From NCBI GenBank assembly GCA_030538115.1, contig JAUNUP010000007.1:101882-165881 (forward strand): DNA of 64,000 nt, read 5' to 3'. The DNA is from Dermatophilus congolensis. Lineage in GTDB: Bacteria > Actinomycetota > Actinomycetes > Actinomycetales > Dermatophilaceae. Every line of letters begins with the position of its first letter. The stretch's first letter is position 1. Shown piece after piece: positions 44,320-52,912 of the stretch. A program made the position numbers and the translations under genes. The notes below the pieces were generated by a model. That model was not told where the DNA came from. It saw only the letters and a list, made by a program, of their open reading frames with translations, and searched no databases.

Positions 44320-45057
44320 ATGACGCAGCTCGACGTTCGGATCGACCGGTCATCTCCGGTACCGCTGTACCACCAGCTCGCTGAGCAGCTCACGCAGGCC
44401 ATCGAAGACGGCACGCTCAAGCCGGGCGATCCGTTCGAGAACGAACTGTCTATCGCCGACCGCCTCGCCCTGTCGCGTCCGACCGTGCGGCGAGCCATCG
44501 GAGAACTCGTCTCGCGAGGCCTGCTCGTGCGCCGCCGCGGGGTGGGCACGACGGTCGCGAACCGCGTGGTGCACCGCCGCGACGAACTGACCAGCCTCTA
44601 CGACGACCTCGAGCGCACCAACCGCGAACCCCGCACCGAGGTGCTCGGATTCGACACTGCGGCCGAGAACGAGAAGATGGCCGCGATCCTGCAAGTCGAG
44701 CCGAGCACGCCTCTCGTACTGATCGAGCGGCTCCGCTACGCCGGAGACGAACCGCTGGCCCTGATGACCAACTGGCTGCCCCCCTCCTACGCCGACATCA
44801 CGAAGGAGGAGCTCGCCGAGCACGGCCTCTACGCCCTGTTGCGGCAGCGCGGAGCCCGACCGATCGTGGCCCACCAGACCATTGGCGCACGCGCCGCGAC
44901 CGCGCAGGAGCGCCGGCTGCTCGGCACCGGCAAGTCCGTACCGCTGCTGACGATGGTGCGCCACGCCTACGCGGCCGACGGAACACCCATCGAGGTCGGC
45001 GACCACTGTTACCGCGCAGATCAGTACGCATTCGACATCACCGTGCGCGAGAGCTGA
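44320..45057 (+). CDS. GntR/HutC-family regulator
   Basis: This 245-residue protein has an N-terminal winged helix (about 10-75: PLYHQLAEQLTQAIEDGTLK, FENELSIADRLALSRPTVRR) and a C-terminal UTRA ligand-binding domain (about 95-240). It is transcribed away from iolC-mmsA, so it probably represses them until an inositol-derived ligand appears. ATG 44320 follows CAGGG. Confidence 0.85.
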   Translation: MTQLDVRIDRSSPVPLYHQLAEQLTQAIEDGTLKPGDPFENELSIADRLALSRPTVRRAIGELVSRGLLVRRRGVGTTVANRVVHRRDELTSLYDDLERTNREPRTEVLGFDTAAENEKMAAILQVEPSTPLVLIERLRYAGDEPLALMTNWLPPSYADITKEELAEHGLYALLRQRGARPIVAHQTIGARAATAQERRLLGTGKSVPLLTMVRHAYAADGTPIEVGDHCYRADQYAFDITVRES

Positions 45058-45078
45058 CCGCGCCCTGAAGAACACGCC

Positions 45079-45969
45079 TCACGCGAACATGAGATACGTG
45101 CCGGAGGCGAGCGCCACGAGCAGGATCGTCCACTCGAAGACCGGGCGCGGGATGTGCACGATGAGCATCCGGCCGATCACCGCTCCGGCCACGATCGCCG
45201 GGATGAGGCTGAGGATCAGCGGCATTCGCGACGGCTGCACGAGCCCGAGCGTCAGGCTGACCGGCAGCTTGATGAGGTTGACCGTGAAGAAGAACCACGC
45301 GAACGTACCGACGAATTTGATGACCCCGAGGTCGGCGCGCAGCAGATAGAGCGCCATCACCGGACCGCCGGCGTTGGCGACCATCGTCGTGAACCCGGCC
45401 ATCGTGCCGAACACCTTGCCGCGGCCTCCCCTGTGATCCGGAGAGGGCGCGGGCGTGGCAGGTGGGCTCTCGACTGCGTCGACTGTGTCGCCAGTCTCCG
45501 CTGTGTCGGCGTCCACCACGTCGCGCCCCGCCTGGTACCCGCCGTCGTGCCGCGTCGTTCGGCGGGCTTGGCGCTCCCGACGCATGCGACGCATGCGGCG
45601 CAGTCGCTGCACCAGCTCAATCAGCGACATCCCGACGATGATGCCGCCGATGGCGGGCTTGAGCCAGGCGGTCGGCGCGTAGGCGAGAAACACCGCTCCG
45701 ACGGCGACACCGACGACGACGGGTACGACGAGGCGCGCGAGCAGTGGAAAGTCGCCGTGCTTGCGATAGGTCCAGATGGCGATGAGGTCGCCCAGCATCA
45801 GCAGCACCAGCAGCACGCCGGTCGATTCACGGGTGGGCAGTACCAGCGCGAAGATCGCCACCGAGACGGTGACGGCTCCCCCGATGGCGGCCTTGCTGAA
45901 CCCGACGATCGCGGCGCCGAGGGCAAGCAGCGCCCAGCTCGCGGCATCGACACCCAGCTCCCACGTCAC
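45079..45969 (-). CDS. TauE/SafE-family membrane permease
   Basis: This protein of about 296 residues has two sets of four hydrophobic helices. GFSKAAIGG near the N terminus and GFTTMVANAGGPVMALYLL in the second half are family signatures. A strongly charged Arg- and Asp-rich cytosolic linker of about 65 residues (RRMRRMRRERQARR onward) separates the halves. It may export sulfite or organic anions; substrate unknown. GTG 45969 is preferred, but no clear ribosome site supports it, and the frame is open to 46062. Confidence 0.78.
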   Translation of the reverse strand: MTWELGVDAASWALLALGAAIVGFSKAAIGGAVTVSVAIFALVLPTRESTGVLLVLLMLGDLIAIWTYRKHGDFPLLARLVVPVVVGVAVGAVFLAYAPTAWLKPAIGGIIVGMSLIELVQRLRRMRRMRRERQARRTTRHDGGYQAGRDVVDADTAETGDTVDAVESPPATPAPSPDHRGGRGKVFGTMAGFTTMVANAGGPVMALYLLRADLGVIKFVGTFAWFFFTVNLIKLPVSLTLGLVQPSRMPLILSLIPAIVAGAVIGRMLIVHIPRPVFEWTILLVALASGTYLMFA

Positions 45970-46068
45970 GCGCCCATTGTGCTGGTAGATCTCGCACCTG
46001 CCGAACGGAGTCGAGCGGGACTGACTGGCCCGATCCGGCCCGTCGTCCACAACCCCGGCCATCTGCTG

Positions 46069-46400
46069 CAGTCGTCAAGACTTCTGTGGATGGCCGGGAG
46101 GGGGCCGGTGTTCGACGCGTAACGATGGCGGGCATGCCGAGTCAGGAGGCACCATGGTCACCATGTCGACCACGTCACGTCCGCCGGCGCACGGCCCAGC
46201 CGCCGCGCGCGAGCCGGCGTGGCTACCCGCAGGCCGGGGCCAGCCCGTCACCCAGAACGACCTCGAAGCGACCCCCTGGTACGGAAAACGCGTCGAGGCC
46301 GTCGACGGAGCCGTACACATCAGCCCCTTCACACGCGTGCAACGCGACGAACTGCCTGACGACGGGCGACGCCACGAGCTGCTCGACGGCACACTCGTCA
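46069..46400 (+). repeat. Long direct repeat, left copy
   Basis: From CAGTCGTCAAGACTTCTGTG onward, 46069-46400 matches 47507-47839 almost base for base. The exception is about 25 variable bases before the shared GTAACGATGGCGGGCATG. It covers the promoter, ribosome site and first 80 or so codons of a Uma2 gene. Confidence 0.9.
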
Positions 46401-46840
46401 TGAGCCCGAGCCCCTCTCGCCGACACCAGGCCGCGGTGATCGAACTCGTCTACCTCCTCAAAGCGGTCGCCCCGCAGCGGTTCAGGGTCTTCGTCGCGCC
46501 CTGCGACGTCGTGCTCGCCGACACGACCGTGGTCGAGCCCGACGCCTTCGTCGCCCTCCGCGAAGACCTCGACTCCCCCAACCCCTCACTCCCCCTCCTC
46601 GTGATCGAAGTGCTCTCGCCGAGCACACGCAGGGTCGACCTCGGGGCGAAGAAGGAGGCGTACGAGACAGCAGGCATCGCCGACTACTGGGTGCTCGACC
46701 CCGACGAACGCACGATCACTGCGTGGCAACTCGACTCATCCGGGCGGTACCGCGAAGTGACTCACGCCGCTGGCGACGAACTCCTCACAGCGACAGCCCC
46801 GTTCGATATTTCACTCTCACCGGCGCAATTGCTCGCCTAG
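46154..46840 (+). CDS. Uma2-family PD-(D/E)xK endonuclease-fold protein, copy 1
   Basis: This 228-residue protein has the Uma2 core: DVVLADTTVVEPDAFVALRED with the metal-binding Asp, then LPLLVIEVLSPSTRRVDLGA, KKEAYE and GIADYWVLDPD. An N-terminal extension of about 60 residues is identical to that of copy 2. Uma2 proteins are abundant restriction-endonuclease-like proteins of unknown role. ATG 46154 follows CAGGAGGCACC. Confidence 0.85.
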   Translation: MVTMSTTSRPPAHGPAAAREPAWLPAGRGQPVTQNDLEATPWYGKRVEAVDGAVHISPFTRVQRDELPDDGRRHELLDGTLVMSPSPSRRHQAAVIELVYLLKAVAPQRFRVFVAPCDVVLADTTVVEPDAFVALREDLDSPNPSLPLLVIEVLSPSTRRVDLGAKKEAYETAGIADYWVLDPDERTITAWQLDSSGRYREVTHAAGDELLTATAPFDISLSPAQLLA

Positions 46841-46911
46841 TCCTCGACGAAATCCGGCTGTTCTCCCGTGTCGTGAACACCGTGATTACGAGCTTGCCAG
46901 AGGTCGGCGCT

Positions 46912-47175
46912 TCACAGGGCATCGATAAGGTCGCGCATCAGCTGCGAGGGAGTCGTGTGGCGCTCCCGGGCAGCCTCATCCAGCTTGGCTCTGCGGGACG
47001 CGTCGAGGCGCAGAGTGAACGGGCGTGCCTTGGCTCCCACGGTGATGGGTCGGCCGGGCACCGAGGGGCCGAGATGCTTGCCCGTGTAGCCCTGCCCGGA
47101 CTCGGCTTGCCTGGCCCACTGTTCGATGTCGTCTTCAGAGAACGGGACTCCACTCACGTCTGTGTACGTGCTCAT
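46912..47175 (-). CDS. Ribbon-helix-helix antitoxin-like protein
   Basis: This 87-residue protein has a C-terminal ribbon-helix-helix: PFTLRLDASRRAKLDEAARE then TTPSQLMRDLIDAL. The N terminus (FSEDDIEQWARQAESG) would be the toxin-contacting part. ATG 47175 has GAGGAGG overlapping the toxin stop, so the two are translationally coupled. Antitoxin function is inferred from order, size and the adjacent palindrome. Confidence 0.75.
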   Translation of the reverse strand: MSTYTDVSGVPFSEDDIEQWARQAESGQGYTGKHLGPSVPGRPITVGAKARPFTLRLDASRRAKLDEAARERHTTPSQLMRDLIDAL

Positions 47176-47179
47176 GTGC

Positions 47180-47449
47180 TTACCTCCTCAGTCCCACCTC
47201 GATGAGAACCTTTGTCGTTGCCGACATTGCGTGGAAGACCAGCCAGCCATCCGGCTCGTTTTCCACGGCGATGTATTCCAGCAGGCGTCCGTTGGCATCT
47301 GCCCCCACGCCGACCCACTGCACCGGATGGGTGTCGCGTGCCCGAGATCGGAGAGTGTTCTCGAACGCGTCGGTCACGTCTCTAGCCGTGATCTCGGGGT
47401 GCCGCTCAGTGACCCTCGGATGCACCAAGACCCGCACCACGCCTCCCAT
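47180..47449 (-). CDS. Small BrnT-like toxin candidate
   Basis: This protein of about 85-89 residues contains VLVHPRVTERHPEITARDVT, WVGVGADANGRLLEYIAVEN and WLVFHAMSATTKVLIEVGL. That alternation (His-containing helix, a central sheet strand GRLLEYIAV, closing strand) resembles BrnT RNase toxins, which also precede their ribbon-helix-helix partner. The identification is tentative. The start is uncertain: ATG 47449 or GTG 47437, the latter after GGGAGG. Confidence 0.6.
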   Translation of the reverse strand: MGGVVRVLVHPRVTERHPEITARDVTDAFENTLRSRARDTHPVQWVGVGADANGRLLEYIAVENEPDGWLVFHAMSATTKVLIEVGLRR

Positions 47450-47456
47450 TCCTGCT

Positions 47457-47485
47457 TTTCGTACTGCAATCAGTGTAGTACGAAA
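47457..47485. promoter_or_regulatory. Palindromic operator of the toxin-antitoxin-like pair
   Basis: TTTCGTACT (47457-47465) and AGTACGAAA (47477-47485) form a perfect 9+9 inverted repeat with an 11-base spacer, immediately upstream of the toxin gene. It probably overlaps the promoter and is a good candidate for autoregulation by the ribbon-helix-helix protein. Confidence 0.7.
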
Positions 47486-47506
47486 TTCCCTTGAGGGCAC
47501 GACAGC

Positions 47507-47839
47507 CAGTCGTCAAGACTTCTGTGGATGGCCGGGAGGAGGTCGATCGGCGACCCCGTAACGATGGCGGGCATGCCGAGTCAGGAGGCACCATGGTCAC
47601 CATGTCGACCACGTCACGTCCGCCGGCGCACGGCCCAGCCGCCGCGCGCGAGCCGGCGTGGCTACCCGCAGGCCGGGGCCAGCCCGTCACCCAGAACGAC
47701 CTCGAAGCGACCCCCTGGTACGGAAAACGCGTCGAGGCCGTCGACGGAGCCGTACACATCAGCCCCTTCACACGCGTGCAACGCGACGAACTGCCTGACG
47801 ACGGGCGACGCCACGAGCTGCTCGACGGCACACTCGTCA
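47507..47839 (+). repeat. Long direct repeat, right copy
   Basis: This is the partner of 46069-46400. The distance between the copies is about 1.44 kb and the toxin-antitoxin-like pair lies between them, so recombination would delete the pair. Confidence 0.9.
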
Positions 47840-48279
47840 TGAGCCCCAGCCCGACTCGCCGACACCAGCGGGCCGTGTTCCGTCTCGGTGTGCTGCTCGA
47901 CGCCAGTGCACCCCCCTCCTTGGAGGTCTTCGTCGCTCCCTGCGACGTCGTCCTGGCCGATACGACCGTGGTCGAGCCCGACGCCTTCGTCACCCTCCGC
48001 GAAGACCTCGACTCCCCCAACCCCTCACTCCCCCTGCTCGTGATCGAAGTGCTCTCGCCGAGCACCCGCAGGGTCGACCTCGGGGCGAAGAAGAACGCCT
48101 ACGAGGCAGCAGGCATCGCCGACTACTGGGTCGTCGACCCCGACGACCAGACGATCACTGCGTGGCAACTCGACTCATCGGGCCGGTATCGCGAAGTGAC
48201 TCGCGCCGCCGGCGAGGAGACCTTCTCGGTCTCAGCACCCTTCGAGCTTTCGCTCACGCCCTCGCACATCTTCGACTGA
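47593..48279 (+). CDS. Uma2-family PD-(D/E)xK endonuclease-fold protein, copy 2
   Basis: This 228-residue paralogue of copy 1 has the same length, the same start and ribosome site, and an identical N-terminal segment to about residue 80. Residues about 92-112 differ strongly (VFRLGVLLDASAPPSLEVF against VIELVYLLKAVAPQRFRVF). The catalytic core (VEPDAFVTLRED, LVIEVLSPSTRRVDLGAKKN, IADYWVVDPD) is again nearly the same. The mosaic pattern suggests gene conversion between copies. Confidence 0.85.
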   Translation: MVTMSTTSRPPAHGPAAAREPAWLPAGRGQPVTQNDLEATPWYGKRVEAVDGAVHISPFTRVQRDELPDDGRRHELLDGTLVMSPSPTRRHQRAVFRLGVLLDASAPPSLEVFVAPCDVVLADTTVVEPDAFVTLREDLDSPNPSLPLLVIEVLSPSTRRVDLGAKKNAYEAAGIADYWVVDPDDQTITAWQLDSSGRYREVTRAAGEETFSVSAPFELSLTPSHIFD

Positions 48280-48395
48280 CCGAGATCCACCCGTCCTGCC
48301 CCGACCGAACCACGAGCCGGATCCATCGAGTTCGCTCCCCGTCGAATGCCCAACTCGGGCGAGGGCCTTGAATGGACACGCGCTCAAGTCCGGGC

Positions 48396-48540
48396 TGGCC
48401 AGGACGATGGGGCACTCGAATCGGCTTATTCATGCCCTCGGAGGGAACCCATGTCGCGTACGGACTCGCGACGGTGCGCAGACCGGAGAGTTCTTATCCG
48501 ACTCCCGCGGTGCTCGGGCATGCCCGGCGTAGGCTCGTAA
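48396..48540 (+). pseudogene. Remnant of the 5' end of the polysaccharide lyase gene (or leader ORF)
   Basis: The leader GGACGATGGGGCACTCGAAT and the start GGAGGGAACCC-ATGTCGCG closely resemble the leader (50941-50998) and start (MSRKDSRR) of the lyase gene at 50999. Here the frame reads MSRTDSRR from ATG 48451 but stops after 29 codons at 48540, three bases before the GGDEF-EAL start. The similarity fades near 48500. A decayed duplicate is the simplest reading; a translated leader peptide is possible. Confidence 0.55.
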
Positions 48541-48543
48541 GCG

Positions 48544-50862
48544 ATGTCGACGTCTTCACCGACCAGGCACCCGATCGCGCAGACCAGGGCAGGACGTCTG
48601 ACATTCTGGGTCGTTTTCGCGCTGGTCACCGCCTGTGTGGCAGCGTTCGTCCACGATCCTGCCGGGCCCGCGCTCGCCGCCTTCCTCGTCTGTTGGTTGG
48701 GGCTTCTCGTCGCGATCACCATCGGCCCGATCCTGCGACGCGCGCAGCCGCGGCGCATCTGGGCCATCGAGACTCTCGCGGGTATCGCGCTCATGCTCAC
48801 GGTGTACGCGAAGCTCACCGGCGACCGCCTCGGTCCGTTCGCATTGCTCGACATCACCTACTTCGCCTGCTATTTCCTCTTCGCGTTGTGGCTGACTGCG
48901 ATCCTGCGGCACGTCATCGGGCCGCGCGCCGGCACATCGGTCATCGACTCGGCCGCCGCCGGGGTCGGTATCGGGCTGGCGCTGTGGTCGCTGGCCCTCG
49001 CGCCCATGGTCGGCTCGTGGCAGGCTCCCCTCATCCACGCGAGCACCGTGTACCCGGTCATCGACATCATCATGCTCGCCCTGGCGGTTCACCTGGCCGT
49101 GCGCCTCAAGGCGAACGTGCCCGCGATGCGGTGGTTCATCGCCGGAATCGCGATCCAGTTCACCCTCGACACGGTGAACGCCATGGTCCTTCACCTGGCC
49201 CCGCACATCGACACCACACGGATGGGCGCCTTCTTCCTGTACTGGCTCTTCTGCCTCGCGGTGGCCGCGACGCACGCCTCCGTCGTGAACGTGACGCGAC
49301 GGCCTCCGCAACGCCCACGCACTCCGAGCCCGCGAGCCGTGACCCTGGTGATGGCGCTCGCGGCCTCGCCCGCCCTGATATCGACCCTCGTACCGGTGAG
49401 CGGCGCGATCGATCTCACGGTGCGATCGGTACTCGTCGCGGTGCTCTTGGGCCTGCTCGTCACACGTCTGCGGGCCACCGTCGCCGCCCTCTCTCGCGCC
49501 GAGGCCGAGAGCCGACATCGCGCCACCCACGACCAACTGACCGGTCTGCACAATCGCGCGGCGCTGCTCGACGAACTGAAGCACCTGCTCGAACTCAACG
49601 CCCGTCGCGAACGCCGCACCGCGGTGCTGTTCTTCGACTGCGACAACTTCAAACACATCAACGACACCTGGGGGCACCTCGCGGGCGACAATCTGCTCGT
49701 CGACATCGCGAACAGCCTTCCCCGGATTCTGAGCAAGGGAGACGTGTTCGCCCGTCAGGGCGGTGACGAGTTCGTCATCTGCACGACAGTCACGTACGCG
49801 TCCGAGGCGCTTGAACTCGCCGCAGAGGTGGAGCGCTTCTTCGACACCCCGCTGCGCATCCTGCCTGGGCGTGTGCATGCGGTGACCTCGTCCATCGGTG
49901 TCGCGATCGCCGAGCCTGGCGAGCAGATCGACATCGAGACCCTGCTCGGCAAGGCGGACGTGGCGATGTACGAGGCGAAGCACCGGGCCCGCGGCCGATC
50001 CGTGCTCTTCCAGGAGGAGCTCGAGATGCGCACCCGCACCCGCGCCGAAGTCGGTGACCGCCTCGACGCCGCGTTGAGCGACGGTCTGTTCTCGGTCGAG
50101 CTGCAGCCGGTGCTGGGCGGCACCGGCTACGACGACATCGTCGGGTGGGAGGCCTTGGCTCGCTGGCACGACCCGCACTTGGGCACCGTGCCGCCGAGCG
50201 TGTTCGTGCCGCTCGCCGAACAGCTCGGCATCATCGGCCGGCTCGGCGAGATCGTGCTGCGCAACGCGCTCGCCGAGTTGAACCGCCTCCGTGAACAGGT
50301 CGGAGACGACCACCTCGGCGTGTTCGTCAACGTCTCCCCCGCTCAACTGCTCGAGCCGGGGTTCGCCGACCTCGTGGTCGGAGTTCTCGCCGATGCCCGA
50401 CTGCCGCGTTACTCCCTCAACCTCGAGGTCACCGAGACGATGCTCATCGACGAAGGCCCCGCGGTCGACGACGTGCTGCGCGCCTTGCGGGCTGCCGGTG
50501 CCAGGGTGATACTCGACGATTTCGGCAGCGGGTACGCCTCTCTCGCCACCCTCATGCGGCTGCCCGTCGACGGCGTCAAACTCGACAAGTCGCTCACGCA
50601 GCGGCTCGGCGTCGAGCCCGAGGCCGACCGACAGGTCGGTGCCGTGATCGACCTGATCCACAGCCTCGGCGTCGACGCCGTGATCGCCGAGGGTGTCGAG
50701 ACCGTCGAGCAGGAGGCCGCACTCGCCGCCCTCGGCTGCCCGATGGTGCAGGGATGGCTGTACGGGCGTGCCGCGCCGTCGGACGCGATCATCGCCGCGC
50801 TCGCTCAGGCCCGTCACCACGACGAGGCCATACGCCGGGTCAGCGGCTCCTCCGCACTCTGA
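48544..50862 (+). CDS. Membrane GGDEF-EAL cyclic-di-GMP protein, copy 1
   Basis: This 772-residue protein has about eight hydrophobic helices (about residues 18-300), a GGDEF domain (about 320-480) and an EAL domain (about 495-750). Its GGDEF motif is intact (ARQGGDEFVIC). The EAL has EALARW, FVNVSPAQL, EVTETML, ILDDFGSGYASL, VKLDKSL, AEGVET and QGW, so both activities look possible. The RxxD inhibitory site before GGDEF is not conserved (SKGD). It is paralogous to the gene at 52913. Confidence 0.93.
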   Translation: MSTSSPTRHPIAQTRAGRLTFWVVFALVTACVAAFVHDPAGPALAAFLVCWLGLLVAITIGPILRRAQPRRIWAIETLAGIALMLTVYAKLTGDRLGPFALLDITYFACYFLFALWLTAILRHVIGPRAGTSVIDSAAAGVGIGLALWSLALAPMVGSWQAPLIHASTVYPVIDIIMLALAVHLAVRLKANVPAMRWFIAGIAIQFTLDTVNAMVLHLAPHIDTTRMGAFFLYWLFCLAVAATHASVVNVTRRPPQRPRTPSPRAVTLVMALAASPALISTLVPVSGAIDLTVRSVLVAVLLGLLVTRLRATVAALSRAEAESRHRATHDQLTGLHNRAALLDELKHLLELNARRERRTAVLFFDCDNFKHINDTWGHLAGDNLLVDIANSLPRILSKGDVFARQGGDEFVICTTVTYASEALELAAEVERFFDTPLRILPGRVHAVTSSIGVAIAEPGEQIDIETLLGKADVAMYEAKHRARGRSVLFQEELEMRTRTRAEVGDRLDAALSDGLFSVELQPVLGGTGYDDIVGWEALARWHDPHLGTVPPSVFVPLAEQLGIIGRLGEIVLRNALAELNRLREQVGDDHLGVFVNVSPAQLLEPGFADLVVGVLADARLPRYSLNLEVTETMLIDEGPAVDDVLRALRAAGARVILDDFGSGYASLATLMRLPVDGVKLDKSLTQRLGVEPEADRQVGAVIDLIHSLGVDAVIAEGVETVEQEAALAALGCPMVQGWLYGRAAPSDAIIAALAQARHHDEAIRRVSGSSAL

Positions 50863-50998
50863 TCGACCGAAACCGGGTGCACGAGCGACCGGGGGGAAGA
50901 CTCGCGTCTTGGTCGGTCGATCCAGAGAGTTCTCAGATCGTGGCCGGGTAGGGCGATGGGGCGGGTGAATCGCAGGAATCGTGCCCACGGAGGGGACC

Positions 50999-52906
50999 AT
51001 GTCGCGCAAGGACTCGCGCCGATCGACCGTCAGCATCGCAGTGACCACCGGAGTTCTCGCACTCGCCGTCGCATCGACGGGTGCCGTCTCGATGCAGGCC
51101 GCTGCCGTGGAGGGGGTGGGCGCCTCCGGCGACGACCGAACGGTTACGCGCACGAACGCCGCGGCCGCTCCGATGAGCTTCGACCAGGCCGGTGACGCAC
51201 AGAAGTACGCCTGCCGCTCGTTCGGTTCGTTCCCCGCCTACAACAAGAAATCCGACGTGGAGGCCGGGTTCTTCTCGTGGCCCGCGGGCCGCAAGGCCAA
51301 GGTCGGCACGGGTCAGAACATCAACTGGAAGGCCAACCCGTACAAGGACGACAGTTGGCGCACCTGGTTCCACGGCATGATGTGGATGGGTTCGCTGGTC
51401 GAGAGCTCGACCCGCGGCATCACCGCCAACCGCGACCCGAAGGCCATCGACCGTGCAGTCGCCCTGGCGCAGGACTGGACCCGCGACAACAAATACCCGT
51501 GGCCGACCGGCCCCGGCGCCGGCAACGCCACCCACACCCGCGTCGACGCGCTGGCGTGCCTGCGCGCCGGGCTGATCCAGCTCGGCAAGCCCGTGCCGAA
51601 GTGGCTCGACACCTCGCTCGTGCAGCACGCGGAGTGGCTCAAGAAGAACACGTGGAAAGACCACAATGTCGGCACCGAGCAGACTCTCGCGGTGCTGGGC
51701 ATCGGCTGCATGGTCGGCCGCAACGACTACAAGCTCTACGCCACGCACAAGCTGTCGAACGACATCACGAAGGTCATCGACGCGCAGGGCGCCAACAACG
51801 AGCAGTCGCCCGGCTACGCCCGCTGGAACTGGGACATCTGGGGCGACGTCGAGGAGGCCATCTCCACGTGTGGTGTGGTGAGCAAGTCCGCCGACACGAT
51901 CAAGCACCGCCGGGCCGCCCTGGCCCAGTTCCTCGACCACGCCACCAAGCCCGACGGCTACCTCGCCGCCATCGGCGACACCAAGCGCGAGACGGCACAG
52001 ACGGGCACGGCCGCCCAGCAGTGGATCGCCTCCAACGGCGCCTCCGGCGCTCCGCTCAGGGAGCGGGTCAAGGTCTACAACGCGGGGTACGTCTTCGGCC
52101 GCTCCGGCTGGGGCACCTCGGGTCGCAAGCCCAACCAGGAGTCGATGTACTCGCTGCACTTCGGGCCCGTGCGCCTCGGGCACGGGCACAACGACCACAT
52201 GGGCATCACGTGGAATACGAAGGGGCGGGAGATCCTCGCCGACTCCGGCACCGGCCAATACAACAACGACGCCTGGCGCGACTACTACACGGGCCCGAGC
52301 GCTCACAACCAGCTCGTCGTGCCCCGCATGAAGACCAGCCAGGTAACGGCCCTGACCCGCAGCACAATCACACCCAAGGCCGACTACTTCCAGATGCAGG
52401 ACCAGCCGCTCAAGGAGGTCAAGCGGGTCCGCAACGTCATCTTCCTGTCTGACCCCGACATCGCGATCACCGTCGACGGCGCCACCTCGACCATCCCGAC
52501 GAGCTTCACCCAGACCTGGCACCTGCCCTACAACCAGGCCGTCAAGGTCAGCGGCAGCACCGCCGTGGCGACCACCCCCAAGGTGGCGGGCAAGACCACC
52601 GTGCTCTCGCTGCCGATCCCCGGCGCCCCGAAGACCTCGTACGGACACGTCAAGGGCTCGACCAAGCCGATTCAGGGCTGGCAGTGGGTCGACCACTTCA
52701 CCAAGTACAAGGCGTCGGTGCTCACCGCCACGCAGTCGGGCAAGTCGGCCCGGATCGCGACCGCCTTCGTCGCCTCCGGCTCGAGCGACCGTGTCACGAT
52801 GAAGTCGTCGGGCAATGCCAAGGCGATGACGTACACGTTCACCGTCGGTAAGCAGACCGCCGTGGTCCGCCTCGACGCAGACGGCACCCTCACACGTTTG
52901 AAGTAG
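50999..52906 (+). CDS. Secreted heparinase II/III-like polysaccharide lyase
   Basis: This 635-residue exported protein has a signal peptide in residues about 12-38. An all-alpha toroid-like region (about 60-350) is rich in Trp and His (DDSWRTWFHGMMWMG). A beta region begins with VFGRSGWGTS and GPVRLGHGHNDHMGITW, the usual heparinase II/III-like His/Asn/Asp motif. It probably cleaves an acidic exopolysaccharide; the polymer is unknown. ATG 50999 follows GGAGGGGACC. The next GGDEF-EAL gene starts six bases after its stop. Confidence 0.78.
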   Translation: MSRKDSRRSTVSIAVTTGVLALAVASTGAVSMQAAAVEGVGASGDDRTVTRTNAAAAPMSFDQAGDAQKYACRSFGSFPAYNKKSDVEAGFFSWPAGRKAKVGTGQNINWKANPYKDDSWRTWFHGMMWMGSLVESSTRGITANRDPKAIDRAVALAQDWTRDNKYPWPTGPGAGNATHTRVDALACLRAGLIQLGKPVPKWLDTSLVQHAEWLKKNTWKDHNVGTEQTLAVLGIGCMVGRNDYKLYATHKLSNDITKVIDAQGANNEQSPGYARWNWDIWGDVEEAISTCGVVSKSADTIKHRRAALAQFLDHATKPDGYLAAIGDTKRETAQTGTAAQQWIASNGASGAPLRERVKVYNAGYVFGRSGWGTSGRKPNQESMYSLHFGPVRLGHGHNDHMGITWNTKGREILADSGTGQYNNDAWRDYYTGPSAHNQLVVPRMKTSQVTALTRSTITPKADYFQMQDQPLKEVKRVRNVIFLSDPDIAITVDGATSTIPTSFTQTWHLPYNQAVKVSGSTAVATTPKVAGKTTVLSLPIPGAPKTSYGHVKGSTKPIQGWQWVDHFTKYKASVLTATQSGKSARIATAFVASGSSDRVTMKSSGNAKAMTYTFTVGKQTAVVRLDADGTLTRLK

Positions 52907-52912
52907 CCCGCC

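Noticed and set aside
46069..48279. Composite transposon suggested by long direct repeats around a toxin-antitoxin-like pair
   Set aside because: The repeats are protein-coding Uma2 sequence without transposase, inverted ends or target-site duplication; gene duplication explains them better.
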